A stretch of 63,529 bases of DNA from Bacillus sp. FJAT-29814. Lineage in GTDB: Bacteria > Bacillota > Bacilli > Bacillales > Cytobacillaceae. Under the pieces are notes generated by a model. It had not been told where the DNA came from and ran no database searches. It saw only the letters and a program-made list of their open reading frames with translations. Numbering within the stretch: position 1 is the first letter of the stretch; each line of letters opens with the position of its first letter. Position numbers and translations under genes: made by a program. Shown in pieces: positions 52,370-60,735 of the stretch. The stretch spans positions 176,670 through 240,198 of the forward strand of contig NZ_LMTJ01000007.1 of the NCBI RefSeq assembly GCF_001510715.1, read 5' to 3'.

Positions 52370-53329
52370 TTACCGTTGAGCTGTTTTTTGCCCCATGGTT
52401 TGTAATACTTTCATTGAACCGTATAACTCTGTGATTCTAGTAAACTCATCTTTGCTGTACAACTCGCATGTTCCTGCGGTCGCTTCTTTGGCCACTTCTA
52501 CCGCAAAACGGACTGCATCGGCAATATCCGTTTCATGGCTGGCACCTGTTCCGCATCCAGGTACAATCGATTGTGCCGTAATGGCTACCCCTACCACTGG
52601 TGCATCCGTAGCAACCGCCGGCTGAAGAATCGAGTTGATATGATATAAGTCATTTCCATATGGTGTAATATCCTGTGTCGTGATCGGGAACGTCACCGGC
52701 AATTGTCCGGTTGCCATTTCCATAATTCGCAATAGATCATCGCTAACTCGAAGGATGTACCCTTCCTTGACTGTTGGCGAAATCGCTATCCCTTTATGGT
52801 TAATCACGCGATTGCCCTTCGTGGTGTCAATCGATAACACAGCTTCCATTTCCGGTAGTACTTCATATTTGTTCATCGTCAAAATATCAACCGGCGAGTC
52901 CATGAAATCGACAGGCTCGTGCGGGCGCGTCGGGGCATCCGGGCAGATATGAGTCGTCACGATCACATCACCCTTCAGGCTGTCGCCCTTCACCTGCATG
53001 TCGGCAAGCTTTAGGGCACTAGCAACAGCAGCCACCGCTCCATCCGCATCGGAAACTAATCCAATCCGGCTTGGACGGGCGCCAATCCCGCCAAGGCGTC
53101 CGATAATCCCAAATGTCGGGGCATCGCCGCCATTTATTTTTCCGTTTGTTCCCGGGATCACGATTTTGATAAAATCCGTGCTTCCTTTTTCACCTGTAAC
53201 CGTTTGGACTGTCACAGTGACATTGGAATATTGACTGAACAATTCCTTCACCTTTTCACCGTTAACAAAGGCGCTATCTAAAGAATCAAGTGCGGTTAAA
53301 GTTTGTTTCAGAACCATTTTTCCATCCAT
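52370..53329 (-). CDS. DUF1177 protein
   Basis: 319 aa with the DUF1177 pattern: VKIVIPGTNGK-type segment, GGDAPTFGIIGRLGGIGARP, IVTTHICPDAPTRPHEPVDF, GNRVINHKGIAISPT and GCGTGASHETDIADA. The conserved His/Asp/Glu residues in THICPDAP and ASHETD look like metal ligands, and the fold recalls M28/M42-type hydrolases, but no activity is established. 6 bp from DUF917, tightly coupled. Confidence 0.82.
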   Translation of the reverse strand: MDGKMVLKQTLTALDSLDSAFVNGEKVKELFSQYSNVTVTVQTVTGEKGSTDFIKIVIPGTNGKINGGDAPTFGIIGRLGGIGARPSRIGLVSDADGAVAAVASALKLADMQVKGDSLKGDVIVTTHICPDAPTRPHEPVDFMDSPVDILTMNKYEVLPEMEAVLSIDTTKGNRVINHKGIAISPTVKEGYILRVSDDLLRIMEMATGQLPVTFPITTQDITPYGNDLYHINSILQPAVATDAPVVGVAITAQSIVPGCGTGASHETDIADAVRFAVEVAKEATAGTCELYSKDEFTRITELYGSMKVLQTMGQKTAQR

Positions 53330-53335
53330 CCTTCC

Positions 53336-54397
53336 TTACAAGCAATATTCTAGTATTGGTTTTTTGATGATATCCTCTACCGGCTTCATTAACTTCTCGT
53401 TTCGCATCGTGGTACTTAACAGCAGATTCTCCTTTGGAACGACGATGACAGCGATTTGCTGGCCCTTTTTAATCGCAGCAGAAACAATTGGTTCTGCAGT
53501 TCTTGCATCCAGGGTCATGATCAAATCAGGGAAGGTGCCAAAGCGTTGGCCATTTTTCTCAAGCGTCATATATTCATTCCAAAAAGTAAGTTCATACGTA
53601 TCATTGAGCGTGACGTTCCCTACATCAAAACCGCCAGTCGTCTCAAGGGTGAAGTCTGTGACGATTCCCTCTGCCGCGACAGTGCCGCCCAGTTTCCGGA
53701 CCACTGCATCAATAGCCGCCTCTCCAGTGTGGGCAAGCAACGCCTCGCCCACTTCAATCGCCTGCAGGATTCCCCCCGCGGCGCCGTTTGCCTTTGCATA
53801 GGCTGCCGTAACTGGATTTCTAGCAACTGCCACCATCCCGCCAGCATCAATGGAAGCGGTTCGGATAAAGCTCGCAGCCTTGTCCAGCGACCCTGACACA
53901 CTCAATTCCATATAGCGTGCACCCTTTCCGCCAACTGCTGCCTGATGGGAAACATAGCCTTCCTGCTCTGACAAGTTCAATGACCCCATCGAGCCTGTCG
54001 GGTGCGCACGGCCATTACATGGAATATCGACAAGCGGGATTCCGGTAAGCGCCGATTGGAACCAGCCATTCACGGTCGTGGAAGCTCCGTTTTCATTGGT
54101 AATAATCCCCTGAATCGGTTTACCCAGTTTTGCCGCGAGGATGTCCAAAGCTTTGGTATAATAAATCGGCTTCACATATTTATCCTTTGCCGCAGGTGCC
54201 CCGACTAGGGACACCGTTACCAGCAGGTCATCATCTTTCATCTCATCGGGGGTATAAAGTACAGGCTCGCCAATATCGACTGCCAGTCTGCCAATTTGAA
54301 GGCCGTCTTCAATCCAGCCTCCGCCTCCACCGCCAAGGACGGCTCCGCCATAAACAGCATACTCAACCATTTTTTTGTCTAACTCAATTTTAGCCAT
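53336..54397 (-). CDS. DUF917 protein (S-methyl-thiohydantoin desulfurase-like)
   Basis: 353 aa. Diagnostic N-terminus YGGAVLGGGGGGWIEDGL, then TNENGASTTVNG, IPCNGRAHPTGSMGSL and TASIDAGGMVAVARNPV. In current family naming, DUF917 is described as S-methyl thiohydantoin desulfurase domains. Together with the racemase of the hydantoin type this suggests a five-membered cyclic imide substrate. 10 bp after the OPT transporter gene. Confidence 0.82.
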   Translation of the reverse strand: MAKIELDKKMVEYAVYGGAVLGGGGGGWIEDGLQIGRLAVDIGEPVLYTPDEMKDDDLLVTVSLVGAPAAKDKYVKPIYYTKALDILAAKLGKPIQGIITNENGASTTVNGWFQSALTGIPLVDIPCNGRAHPTGSMGSLNLSEQEGYVSHQAAVGGKGARYMELSVSGSLDKAASFIRTASIDAGGMVAVARNPVTAAYAKANGAAGGILQAIEVGEALLAHTGEAAIDAVVRKLGGTVAAEGIVTDFTLETTGGFDVGNVTLNDTYELTFWNEYMTLEKNGQRFGTFPDLIMTLDARTAEPIVSAAIKKGQQIAVIVVPKENLLLSTTMRNEKLMKPVEDIIKKPILEYCL

Positions 54398-54407
54398 CTA
54401 TCTCGCC

Positions 54408-56039
54408 TCACTTACCCATTTTGAATACGGAGTTGAAGAAACTAAACAATGCATCACCAGCGATAAAGCCTGCTGCCAAAATACTCATTGGTGTATCCGC
54501 TTCGGCACCCTTCAGCTTTCTCCAAACAATCCGGATCAGAATACCCGTTAATACTGCAAAACCTGCAAAAGGTGTTAGAATCAATAAACCTGTGGCAAAC
54601 AAAACACCCAATTGACGGCTTGGACCGCCGATCAACTGAAGAATCGCCCCCGGAATTGCCCAAATCAACAACTGCTTCGCTACTTCCATCGACGTACCCG
54701 CTTCAATCGTAGAAACATACACGGCATCAATCGGCGGAACTAAATTTTGCGCAAAATATGCTTTATACGTCACAAGAACAGTGATCAGTGCCACACCAAA
54801 CGCAACCATCCCGGTAATATACTGCTGTTTTCTTCCAGCAAGCTCATATTCCCTGTCTGCCCCGCGTCCGCGAAGGATATGCCCTGTTTTAAAGTCATAC
54901 CCCATATCGGCAAAGGCGGGGCCAGTCGCTGCACTAAAGCCTGCAAGTAACGCAAGCGCCAACGGAGGGAAACCAATCATCATCCCAATTAAAAGGGTAA
55001 TAAACGCTACCGCAAACGCAGGGAACCAACCTGAATGCATTGCTGCAATCCCTACAATGACTTCATGGACGAACGCTGCAAACGCCGCAAAGAATAGGAA
55101 ACCAATTAACATGCCTAGTGACATATCCGTCATCAGTCCACCGGTAAGTGCGATAATCAAAGCGATGACAAGGTAGGCCAGGAACCCTACTCCCAACGCT
55201 TTTCGAGCATCGTTGATTGGACGGGTTAACGTTGAATCTTCTGCATCTGCCACCGTTTCGACAGCAGCTGCCACCTCGTTCCTGCTAGAGGGCGGAGTTG
55301 GCTTCTGTCTTGAAAAAATCAGCTTGGAAACTTGAATTAAGGCGACTATACCGGCACCAATCATTAATCCGTGAGGAATATAAAGGGCATTGACATCAAC
55401 ACCAAATACCGGAACAGAATATTGCCTTACTAGAAGACCAATCCCAAACATCGTCAGGGCCCAGATATTACCGATAAAGGCTACCCCGAAGGCAGACATC
55501 GGAATTTTTAAAACAGAACCGATAATACCAATCACAATACCTACACCAAGAAGACCGGCACGTTTACCGCCCTTGTCCCCTGCCAGGATCGATTCGGCAG
55601 TAGCAACACCAGGAGCCCAAGTCCCCTTTGCAGGGAAGAGCTTTGAGTCGAAAATTTTATAAAGAATGGCGGCATCAACAAACATTGCCAGAGCGGCACC
55701 AATTAACATCGGAATAATTAAGTCCGGCTCTCCCATGAGAAACGGAATCCCGATTGGAATCAGCAACGAGTTCGCTGCACCAAAGGTGGCGGCAGAAATC
55801 GAGGTTTGCACCAGGTTTTGACGATGAATCGATTTAAACCTGGTGAATATAGTGACTGGAATTCTCGCAATTAACATCGCGATCAGTGCACCTATAATCG
55901 ATGTATTGGGAGTGACACCGAGACTGGTAATAATCTGCATCCCGATAATCGCACCAAATACGGCTGTTACAACGGTTAAGATCAGTGTGACCGGTTCAAA
56001 CAAACGCGGATGGTTTTTCTCATTTTCTTCATGATTCAC
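54408..56039 (-). CDS. OPT-family oligopeptide / metallophore transporter
   Basis: 543 aa, GTG start behind AGGGGG. About 14 to 16 helices with OPT/YSL features: N-terminal FEPVTLILTVVTAVFGAIIG, SISAATFGAANSLLIPIGIP, KGTWAPGVATAESILAGDKG and a central FADMGYDFKTGHILRGRGAD. OPT proteins are proton-coupled importers of small peptides, glutathione or peptide-like siderophores. It is the likely uptake system of this operon and the best clue that the substrate is peptide-derived. Confidence 0.87.
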   Translation of the reverse strand: MNHEENEKNHPRLFEPVTLILTVVTAVFGAIIGMQIITSLGVTPNTSIIGALIAMLIARIPVTIFTRFKSIHRQNLVQTSISAATFGAANSLLIPIGIPFLMGEPDLIIPMLIGAALAMFVDAAILYKIFDSKLFPAKGTWAPGVATAESILAGDKGGKRAGLLGVGIVIGIIGSVLKIPMSAFGVAFIGNIWALTMFGIGLLVRQYSVPVFGVDVNALYIPHGLMIGAGIVALIQVSKLIFSRQKPTPPSSRNEVAAAVETVADAEDSTLTRPINDARKALGVGFLAYLVIALIIALTGGLMTDMSLGMLIGFLFFAAFAAFVHEVIVGIAAMHSGWFPAFAVAFITLLIGMMIGFPPLALALLAGFSAATGPAFADMGYDFKTGHILRGRGADREYELAGRKQQYITGMVAFGVALITVLVTYKAYFAQNLVPPIDAVYVSTIEAGTSMEVAKQLLIWAIPGAILQLIGGPSRQLGVLFATGLLILTPFAGFAVLTGILIRIVWRKLKGAEADTPMSILAAGFIAGDALFSFFNSVFKMGK

Positions 56040-56117
56040 ATTGGTTCCCCCTAACTAAAATGGTCGAAATATAATTTTTATAAAAAATAATAGCTTAAAA
56101 AGTTCAAAGCAGTTAAG

Positions 56118-57035
56118 TCAGTCAGTCGTCTTGTTGTGGGTAACCATTACATCGCCGGAAATGGCTCTATTCTTAAAGACCATCCCCATTTGAATTGTAC
56201 CGAGGAGGATACCTGCAAAGACAAGGGCCGCCCCGAACATTTGCTGCGTGGTGATCAAGGTTTGATAAATTAAATAATCTAGTAGCATCGTCATTAACGG
56301 CTGCAAATTCAAGACAATCGCTGCTTTCGCTGCACCCACATCATTCATGGCTTTATTCCACATAAGCGTGGTCAACCCTTGACCAATGATCACGGATGCG
56401 GCAGCAATGACCCAAAGCGGCAGTGACTTATTCCATGCCACGCTCGTACCCGATAAAATAAATGGATCGAAAATGGCTGCACTTAGGATAAAACTATAGG
56501 TTGTAATGATGAGAGTAGACAATCGCTCGGATAACAAGCGGACAAAAATGAGGTTGCACGAAAAGGTTGCCGCTCCTCCGAACAGGAGCAAATCCCCTTT
56601 CGAAAAGACAAACTGTCCTTTTACCGCTAACACTAGGTAAATTCCGATAATCGCAATCAAACTTCCGATAATCATGCGGACCGTAATTTTTTCTTTTAAA
56701 AAAACACCCGCCAGAAAAGCGGTAATAATGGGTGATAGGCTGAAAATCAATGATGCATTGGCTGCTGAGGAGTACTTTAAGCCTGTAAAAAGGAAAACCT
56801 GATTTGCAACTAAACCAATGAGCGCGGCCCCGCTAAGCAGCACAAACTCTCTGGGTTTTACTTTTACAAATGATTTCGAAAGGATTGACACTAGAATAAA
56901 GAAAAATGAAATGACAGTTAAACTAAAAGCAGATAGAAATAACGGACTGAATTCTTTTAATAGGAACTGCCGGGCCAAGTAATTCCCCGCCCAGACAAAA
57001 ACACAAAATAAGAGTATCGTGTAGGATTTAACCAA
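56118..57035 (-). CDS. EamA/DMT-family transporter
   Basis: 305 aa from a TTG start at 57035 (GAGGG, 7 nt). Ten helices in two EamA repeats: VFVWAGNYLARQFLLKEFSP, KYSSAANASLIFSLSPIITA, and WNKAMNDVGAAKAAIVLNLQP. Probably exports an end product or moves an amino-acid-like intermediate of the pathway. Paralogue of the transporter at 807-1691. Confidence 0.85.
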   Translation of the reverse strand: MVKSYTILLFCVFVWAGNYLARQFLLKEFSPLFLSAFSLTVISFFFILVSILSKSFVKVKPREFVLLSGAALIGLVANQVFLFTGLKYSSAANASLIFSLSPIITAFLAGVFLKEKITVRMIIGSLIAIIGIYLVLAVKGQFVFSKGDLLLFGGAATFSCNLIFVRLLSERLSTLIITTYSFILSAAIFDPFILSGTSVAWNKSLPLWVIAAASVIIGQGLTTLMWNKAMNDVGAAKAAIVLNLQPLMTMLLDYLIYQTLITTQQMFGAALVFAGILLGTIQMGMVFKNRAISGDVMVTHNKTTD

Positions 57036-57090
57036 TAAAGTACCCTCTTTCAAATGCCAAAAGCTAGCTGCTCACGTCATGGATCCTGAC

Positions 57091-57747
57091 CTAGTTTACG
57101 TTTGCCGGTACCATTTGTTTGTATACGTTGGAAGCAAACATGCCTTCAGCTTCTACGGCATCTAATATCGGAACATGTAATTCTTTCCGTAACACGTCAG
57201 CAAGACCAATCGTGGAAAAACCAGTGCAAGCAAACATGATCACTTTGGCCCCTTGATTGACTAGCTGTTGAGCTGCGGCGACAGCTTTTTCCCGACCAGC
57301 AGGAGTCAGTAAATCAGTTGTATTGGTAACGCCTTCTGGCCGGAGATTCCCTACGAGTAACGGTCCCAACAGATTTTCTACAACAGCCGGAGGAGTTTCG
57401 GTAATTCCGAGTACCCCCACTGGTTCCCCAATCGCCAATGCTGTTAGCGCGGCGGCACTTCCTGCCCCAATGACCGGAACGGAAACGGCCTTTCGCAGTT
57501 CGTGAATGGCTGGATCAGCAGCACAGCTAATTACAAGGACACGACATCCCTCCTGCTCCAGTTCCTGGCCTAATTGAACAATCTTAGGAACAGCGAGTTG
57601 TTCTGTTTCATCATTAAAAATTCCCAACGGCTGATCTGGAATACATTTATTCACTGTAGGCACCTGGTAGGTTTTCGTGATCACATTCCCGTGCTGGTGA
57701 AGAATGTCTTCCTTATCAGTGGTAAATACACGGATTACGCCAATCAT
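57091..57747 (-). CDS. Asp/Glu/hydantoin racemase family protein
   Basis: 218 aa, ATG behind GGGGGAG. Cofactor-independent racemase fold with both catalytic cysteines: VLVISCAADPAIHEL near residue 75 and IMFACTGFSTIGLADVLRK near 170; GVLGITETPPAVVE between them. This is the branch containing hydantoin and aspartate racemases. First gene of the ten-gene operon, directly downstream of the PucR regulator's terminator. It would interconvert enantiomers of a ring or amino-acid intermediate. Confidence 0.85.
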   Translation of the reverse strand: MIGVIRVFTTDKEDILHQHGNVITKTYQVPTVNKCIPDQPLGIFNDETEQLAVPKIVQLGQELEQEGCRVLVISCAADPAIHELRKAVSVPVIGAGSAAALTALAIGEPVGVLGITETPPAVVENLLGPLLVGNLRPEGVTNTTDLLTPAGREKAVAAAQQLVNQGAKVIMFACTGFSTIGLADVLRKELHVPILDAVEAEGMFASNVYKQMVPANVN

Positions 57748-57791
57748 CTCTCTCTCCCCCTTTATTCGTCCTATTCAACCTATTCTCTGAA

Positions 57792-57841
57792 TCAATAGAA
57801 TTTATTGAATATTTATATATTCTAGATAATTAGCGCTAATT
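57792..57841 (-). promoter_or_regulatory. Operator candidates upstream of the catabolic operon
   Basis: Two palindromes in the 158-bp gap between the PucR gene and the racemase gene: TCAATA-N5-TATTGA (57792-57808) and the perfect 14-mer AATTAGCGCTAATT (57828-57841). One of them is a plausible binding site for the adjacent PucR-type regulator. The operon promoter must lie here too. Confidence 0.5.
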
Positions 57842-57870
57842 CGACAATGTTCCTAAAAAACAAAAAAACA

Positions 57871-57902
57871 AGGACCTTTTGTGCGCAGAGCACAAAGGTC
57901 CT
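57871..57902 (-). terminator. Terminator of the pucR-like gene
   Basis: AGGACCTTTTGTGC / GCACAAAGGTCCT stem (one bulged base) with a 5-nt loop; a T-rich tract (TTGTTTTTTTG) follows on minus. It separates the regulator from the operon. Confidence 0.88.
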
Positions 57903-57905
57903 CAT

Positions 57906-59438
57906 TTACTCATTGTTTTTATACAAATAAGAATAACCAATACAATAGTAATAGGAAAACCTTTCCTGAAAACTATCTAAATTGATATCGCACAATTCTT
58001 TTATTTTGTCGATTCGATATTTTACCGAGTTTCGATGAATAAATAGGTGTTTAGCTGTTTCCATAAGACTTCCGTTCGTATGAATATAGAAATATAACGT
58101 TTTGATTAAACCCGCTTGATGATCTTTGTCATATTGTTGAAGAATGCTAAGCTTCTTTTCGACAAACTTGTCCATTTCCACAGTCTTGGAGGTATCCATT
58201 AATAATTGGAAGAGCTCGATGTCTTTATATCGATAAACCTGTTGCTGGGGATTGATCCGTGTTCCTAACGCAATCGCTTTTTTGGCTTCCAGGTAACTCC
58301 GGTTTAACTCCCAAAGCTTGGTTTGTCCGCCAAACCCGATTCGAGCCCCCTTCCATTTTCCCAAAAATAGAGCCAGAATACCTGTCCAAGAATCGTCGTC
58401 TTGGGCCAGATTCTGCACGCCCCGGTCGTCATCCAGCGAGGCAAGCAATAGCACAACTCGTTCCGGGAGCACATGAACATAGGACCTCGTGCTCCGCCTT
58501 TGGGATCCATCCTTAATCAACTCTCTGAGCGTTTCGATAAATAATGGAGCTTTTTCACTCCTATACTCAACAATTGCAATTTCCCATAATAGCTCCGGCT
58601 TTAGACCAAGCTGTGTTCCTTTATTGATAATAATCTGTTTGGATAACATCAATCCGCTTAATAATTCATCAATAAAATCACCGCGCAGCTTCAATTCTGT
58701 TTCCAAAGCGGTTTTTCTTCTCATTAACTCCAAAGAGAACACAAGTCTCGCTTGTTCCACACAGACAAGCTCAAAATCATCTAACTCATCTTTTTCAATA
58801 AATAGTTTCCCTTCGACTTGCTGATCCACTGTAATATTCCAAGAACGCAGATGTGCACTGGGGATTTCTTTGGTATCTGTCGGCGAGGAAACAATGATGT
58901 CCCCTGTCTTATCGACCAGTAGAATGCTTGAATTCAACAAAGAAGAAACCTTATTCGCAACCGCCTGAATGCCGCGATTATCCAACACCAATGAGGTGAG
59001 ATCCTTGTAAATCCCTTCCGACATGCGGAGCAGGGAAGCTTGTTTATCGATAATTTGCTCCATCACCGCGTGAGTAATATCCATATAGGGAATCGTATTC
59101 GGCAGCTGAATAATCGGCAAACTGTATTTATTGCTCATTTGGATCATTTCGATTGGCACATCATGCAAAAAACGTCCCGGCTTAATGGCCAGTGCCGCTG
59201 CCGATGCCAGTGCCAGCTGTTCCACCAAACCGGGAAGCAGCATCGGATCATGCCGGATCGAATAGGCCGTTGTTAACAAGAGCTCCCCTTCCCGAAGCCA
59301 GCCTTTCAAGTCCGGCACCTCCATAATATCAATAAACCTGACAACCCGATCCAAACCTGCTTCCCCACTTAGCACCCTCGCATTACTCATAACTGGAAGC
59401 CGAAGCACCTCACGAAGCGAAATACCCACCGGATTCAA
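57906..59438 (-). CDS. PucR-family transcriptional regulator
   Basis: About 510 aa from a TTG start at 59438 (GGAAGG, 8 nt; a GTG at 59447 overlaps that site). N-terminal PucR ligand domain (SLREVLRLPVMSNARVLSG, RFIDIMEVPDLKGWLREGELLLTT), a central region with GKWKGARIGFGG, and the C-terminal HTH_30 (SLMETAKHLFIHRNSVKYRI). PucR-type proteins control purine and other ring catabolism in response to intermediates. It lies immediately upstream of the ten-gene operon and very probably regulates it. Confidence 0.88.
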   Translation of the reverse strand: MNPVGISLREVLRLPVMSNARVLSGEAGLDRVVRFIDIMEVPDLKGWLREGELLLTTAYSIRHDPMLLPGLVEQLALASAAALAIKPGRFLHDVPIEMIQMSNKYSLPIIQLPNTIPYMDITHAVMEQIIDKQASLLRMSEGIYKDLTSLVLDNRGIQAVANKVSSLLNSSILLVDKTGDIIVSSPTDTKEIPSAHLRSWNITVDQQVEGKLFIEKDELDDFELVCVEQARLVFSLELMRRKTALETELKLRGDFIDELLSGLMLSKQIIINKGTQLGLKPELLWEIAIVEYRSEKAPLFIETLRELIKDGSQRRSTRSYVHVLPERVVLLLASLDDDRGVQNLAQDDDSWTGILALFLGKWKGARIGFGGQTKLWELNRSYLEAKKAIALGTRINPQQQVYRYKDIELFQLLMDTSKTVEMDKFVEKKLSILQQYDKDHQAGLIKTLYFYIHTNGSLMETAKHLFIHRNSVKYRIDKIKELCDINLDSFQERFSYYYCIGYSYLYKNNE

Positions 59439-59515
59439 ACCAATCACCTTCCCTTATACATGACCTCTTCCTTTTTTAGAAAGTTTACCACAACGATTAT
59501 GCATGTGGGCAAAAT

Positions 59516-59575
59516 CCTCAGTTTGCTAAACAAGAAAATGGGAGGACTTTCCAACTTTATTGATACCGAACATGA
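59516..59575 (+). pseudogene. Remnant of a second staygreen gene (3' end)
   Basis: Codon-for-codon counterpart of the last 20 codons of the staygreen gene (44974-45033), with 55 of 60 bases identical by direct comparison. It encodes PQFAKQENGRTFQLY, then an in-frame TGA, then YRT and a stop. The downstream terminator (59622-59650) also resembles that of the staygreen gene. Upstream similarity fades at once. A duplicated or formerly orthologous copy has been deleted down to its tail. Confidence 0.85.
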
Positions 59576-59621
59576 ATTAACAGAAAGAGTATTGAACGGG
59601 GGTCTGATCCCAATATCAGAG

Positions 59622-59650
59622 AAAGGGGGCCATGATGCTTGGCCCCCTTT
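59622..59650. terminator. Terminator related to the staygreen terminator
   Basis: AAAGGGGGCC / GGCCCCCTTT perfect 10-bp stem with the loop ATGATGCTT, nearly the loop of the terminator at 45102-45122. It now serves the aldo/keto reductase gene on the minus strand. Confidence 0.85.
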
Positions 59651-59662
59651 CATTAAAAATGA

Positions 59663-60607
59663 CTATTCTAAAATGCCCTCGATTTTTTGAATAACCTCAT
59701 CTGAGAGTTGAACGTCGATGGCTTTCACGTTTTCCTCCACTTGACTTGGTTTACTTGCACCAATTAATGTACTTGAAACATTTGGCTGTCTTAAAATCCA
59801 TGCCAAAGCAAGAGTAGGCAATGTGATTCCCAACTCACCGGCCAATTTCTCCAGTTGGTCCACTTTTCCAAAAATCGTCTCATTCAGCATTCTTTTCATA
59901 GAGCTATTAATGGATTCGTTTGATGCCCGACTATCTTCAGGAATGCTATTACCCTTGTATTTTCCTGTTAACACCCCTTGAGCAAGCGGAGAAAAGACCA
60001 CCTGTCCTACGCCGTATTTTTCGCTCACAGGGATGACTTCTTTTTCAATATAACGATGGAACATGTTATATTGCGGTTGGTTCACCACAATCCGGTCTAG
60101 CAAAAATTGATCAGCCACACGAATGGCTTCTTCAATTTGGGCTGCACTCCATTCGCTTACACCCGCATAGAGGATTTTCCCTTGACGAATCAAATCATCA
60201 ATGGCCCTTAACGTTTCTGTAACTGGGGTTTCTTTGTCATAGCGATGGCAGTAAAAAATATCGACATAATCTAAGTTCATTCTCTTTAAGCTGGCATTTA
60301 CTTGTTCGATTACATGCTTTCTGGATAAGCCACGGTCATTCGGCCCATCTCCCATTGGCCAAAATGCCTTTGTTGTAATGATATACGACTCACGCGGATA
60401 CTCCTTTAAGGCTTGAGCCATCACGCGCTCACCTTGACCGCGCTCATATACATTGGCAGAGTCAAAAAAGTTAATCCCTAATTCGTACGCTTTATGTATA
60501 GTCTTTTCAGCCACACCATCTTCCACTGATTTCCCATACGTTAACCAACTGCCTAAACTAATTTCACTTACTTTTAAGCCGCTTTTTCCTAACCTTCTGT
60601 ATTTCAT
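59663..60607 (-). CDS. Aldo/keto reductase (Kv-beta / YdhF-like class)
   Basis: 314 aa TIM barrel starting MKYRRLGKSGLKVSEISLGS. Catalytic tetrad: Asp in FFDSANVY, Tyr in the same segment (NVYERGQGE), Lys in YIITTKAF and His in DIFYCHRYD. NADPH-binding C-terminal STLIGASKPSQVEEN. This is the potassium-channel beta-subunit/YajO-like class that reduces aldehydes and ketones. Two further ATGs lie 2 and 3 codons upstream; I chose the one 10 nt from GGAGG. Monocistronic. Confidence 0.87.
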   Translation of the reverse strand: MKYRRLGKSGLKVSEISLGSWLTYGKSVEDGVAEKTIHKAYELGINFFDSANVYERGQGERVMAQALKEYPRESYIITTKAFWPMGDGPNDRGLSRKHVIEQVNASLKRMNLDYVDIFYCHRYDKETPVTETLRAIDDLIRQGKILYAGVSEWSAAQIEEAIRVADQFLLDRIVVNQPQYNMFHRYIEKEVIPVSEKYGVGQVVFSPLAQGVLTGKYKGNSIPEDSRASNESINSSMKRMLNETIFGKVDQLEKLAGELGITLPTLALAWILRQPNVSSTLIGASKPSQVEENVKAIDVQLSDEVIQKIEGILE

Positions 60608-60735
60608 TTTCATCATTCCTCCCATCCCTGTAAGGGTTTTCCTACTCAAAAAAAGTATATGTCTTCAAAAATGAAATATCAATTATTGAGAAACACCTTT
60701 TAGCTTGCAACGGCGTAAGGGTGGTTTCTTGTTTT

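Noticed and set aside
57839..57847. Spo0A box (TTGTCGAA on minus) upstream of the catabolic operon
   Set aside because: Exact 8-mer match, but such matches are expected by chance in 63 kb of AT-rich DNA; no supporting context.
59460..59690. A 76-aa plus-strand frame between the PucR and aldo/keto reductase genes
   Set aside because: It overlaps the staygreen remnant in another frame and the terminator, and has no ribosome site.
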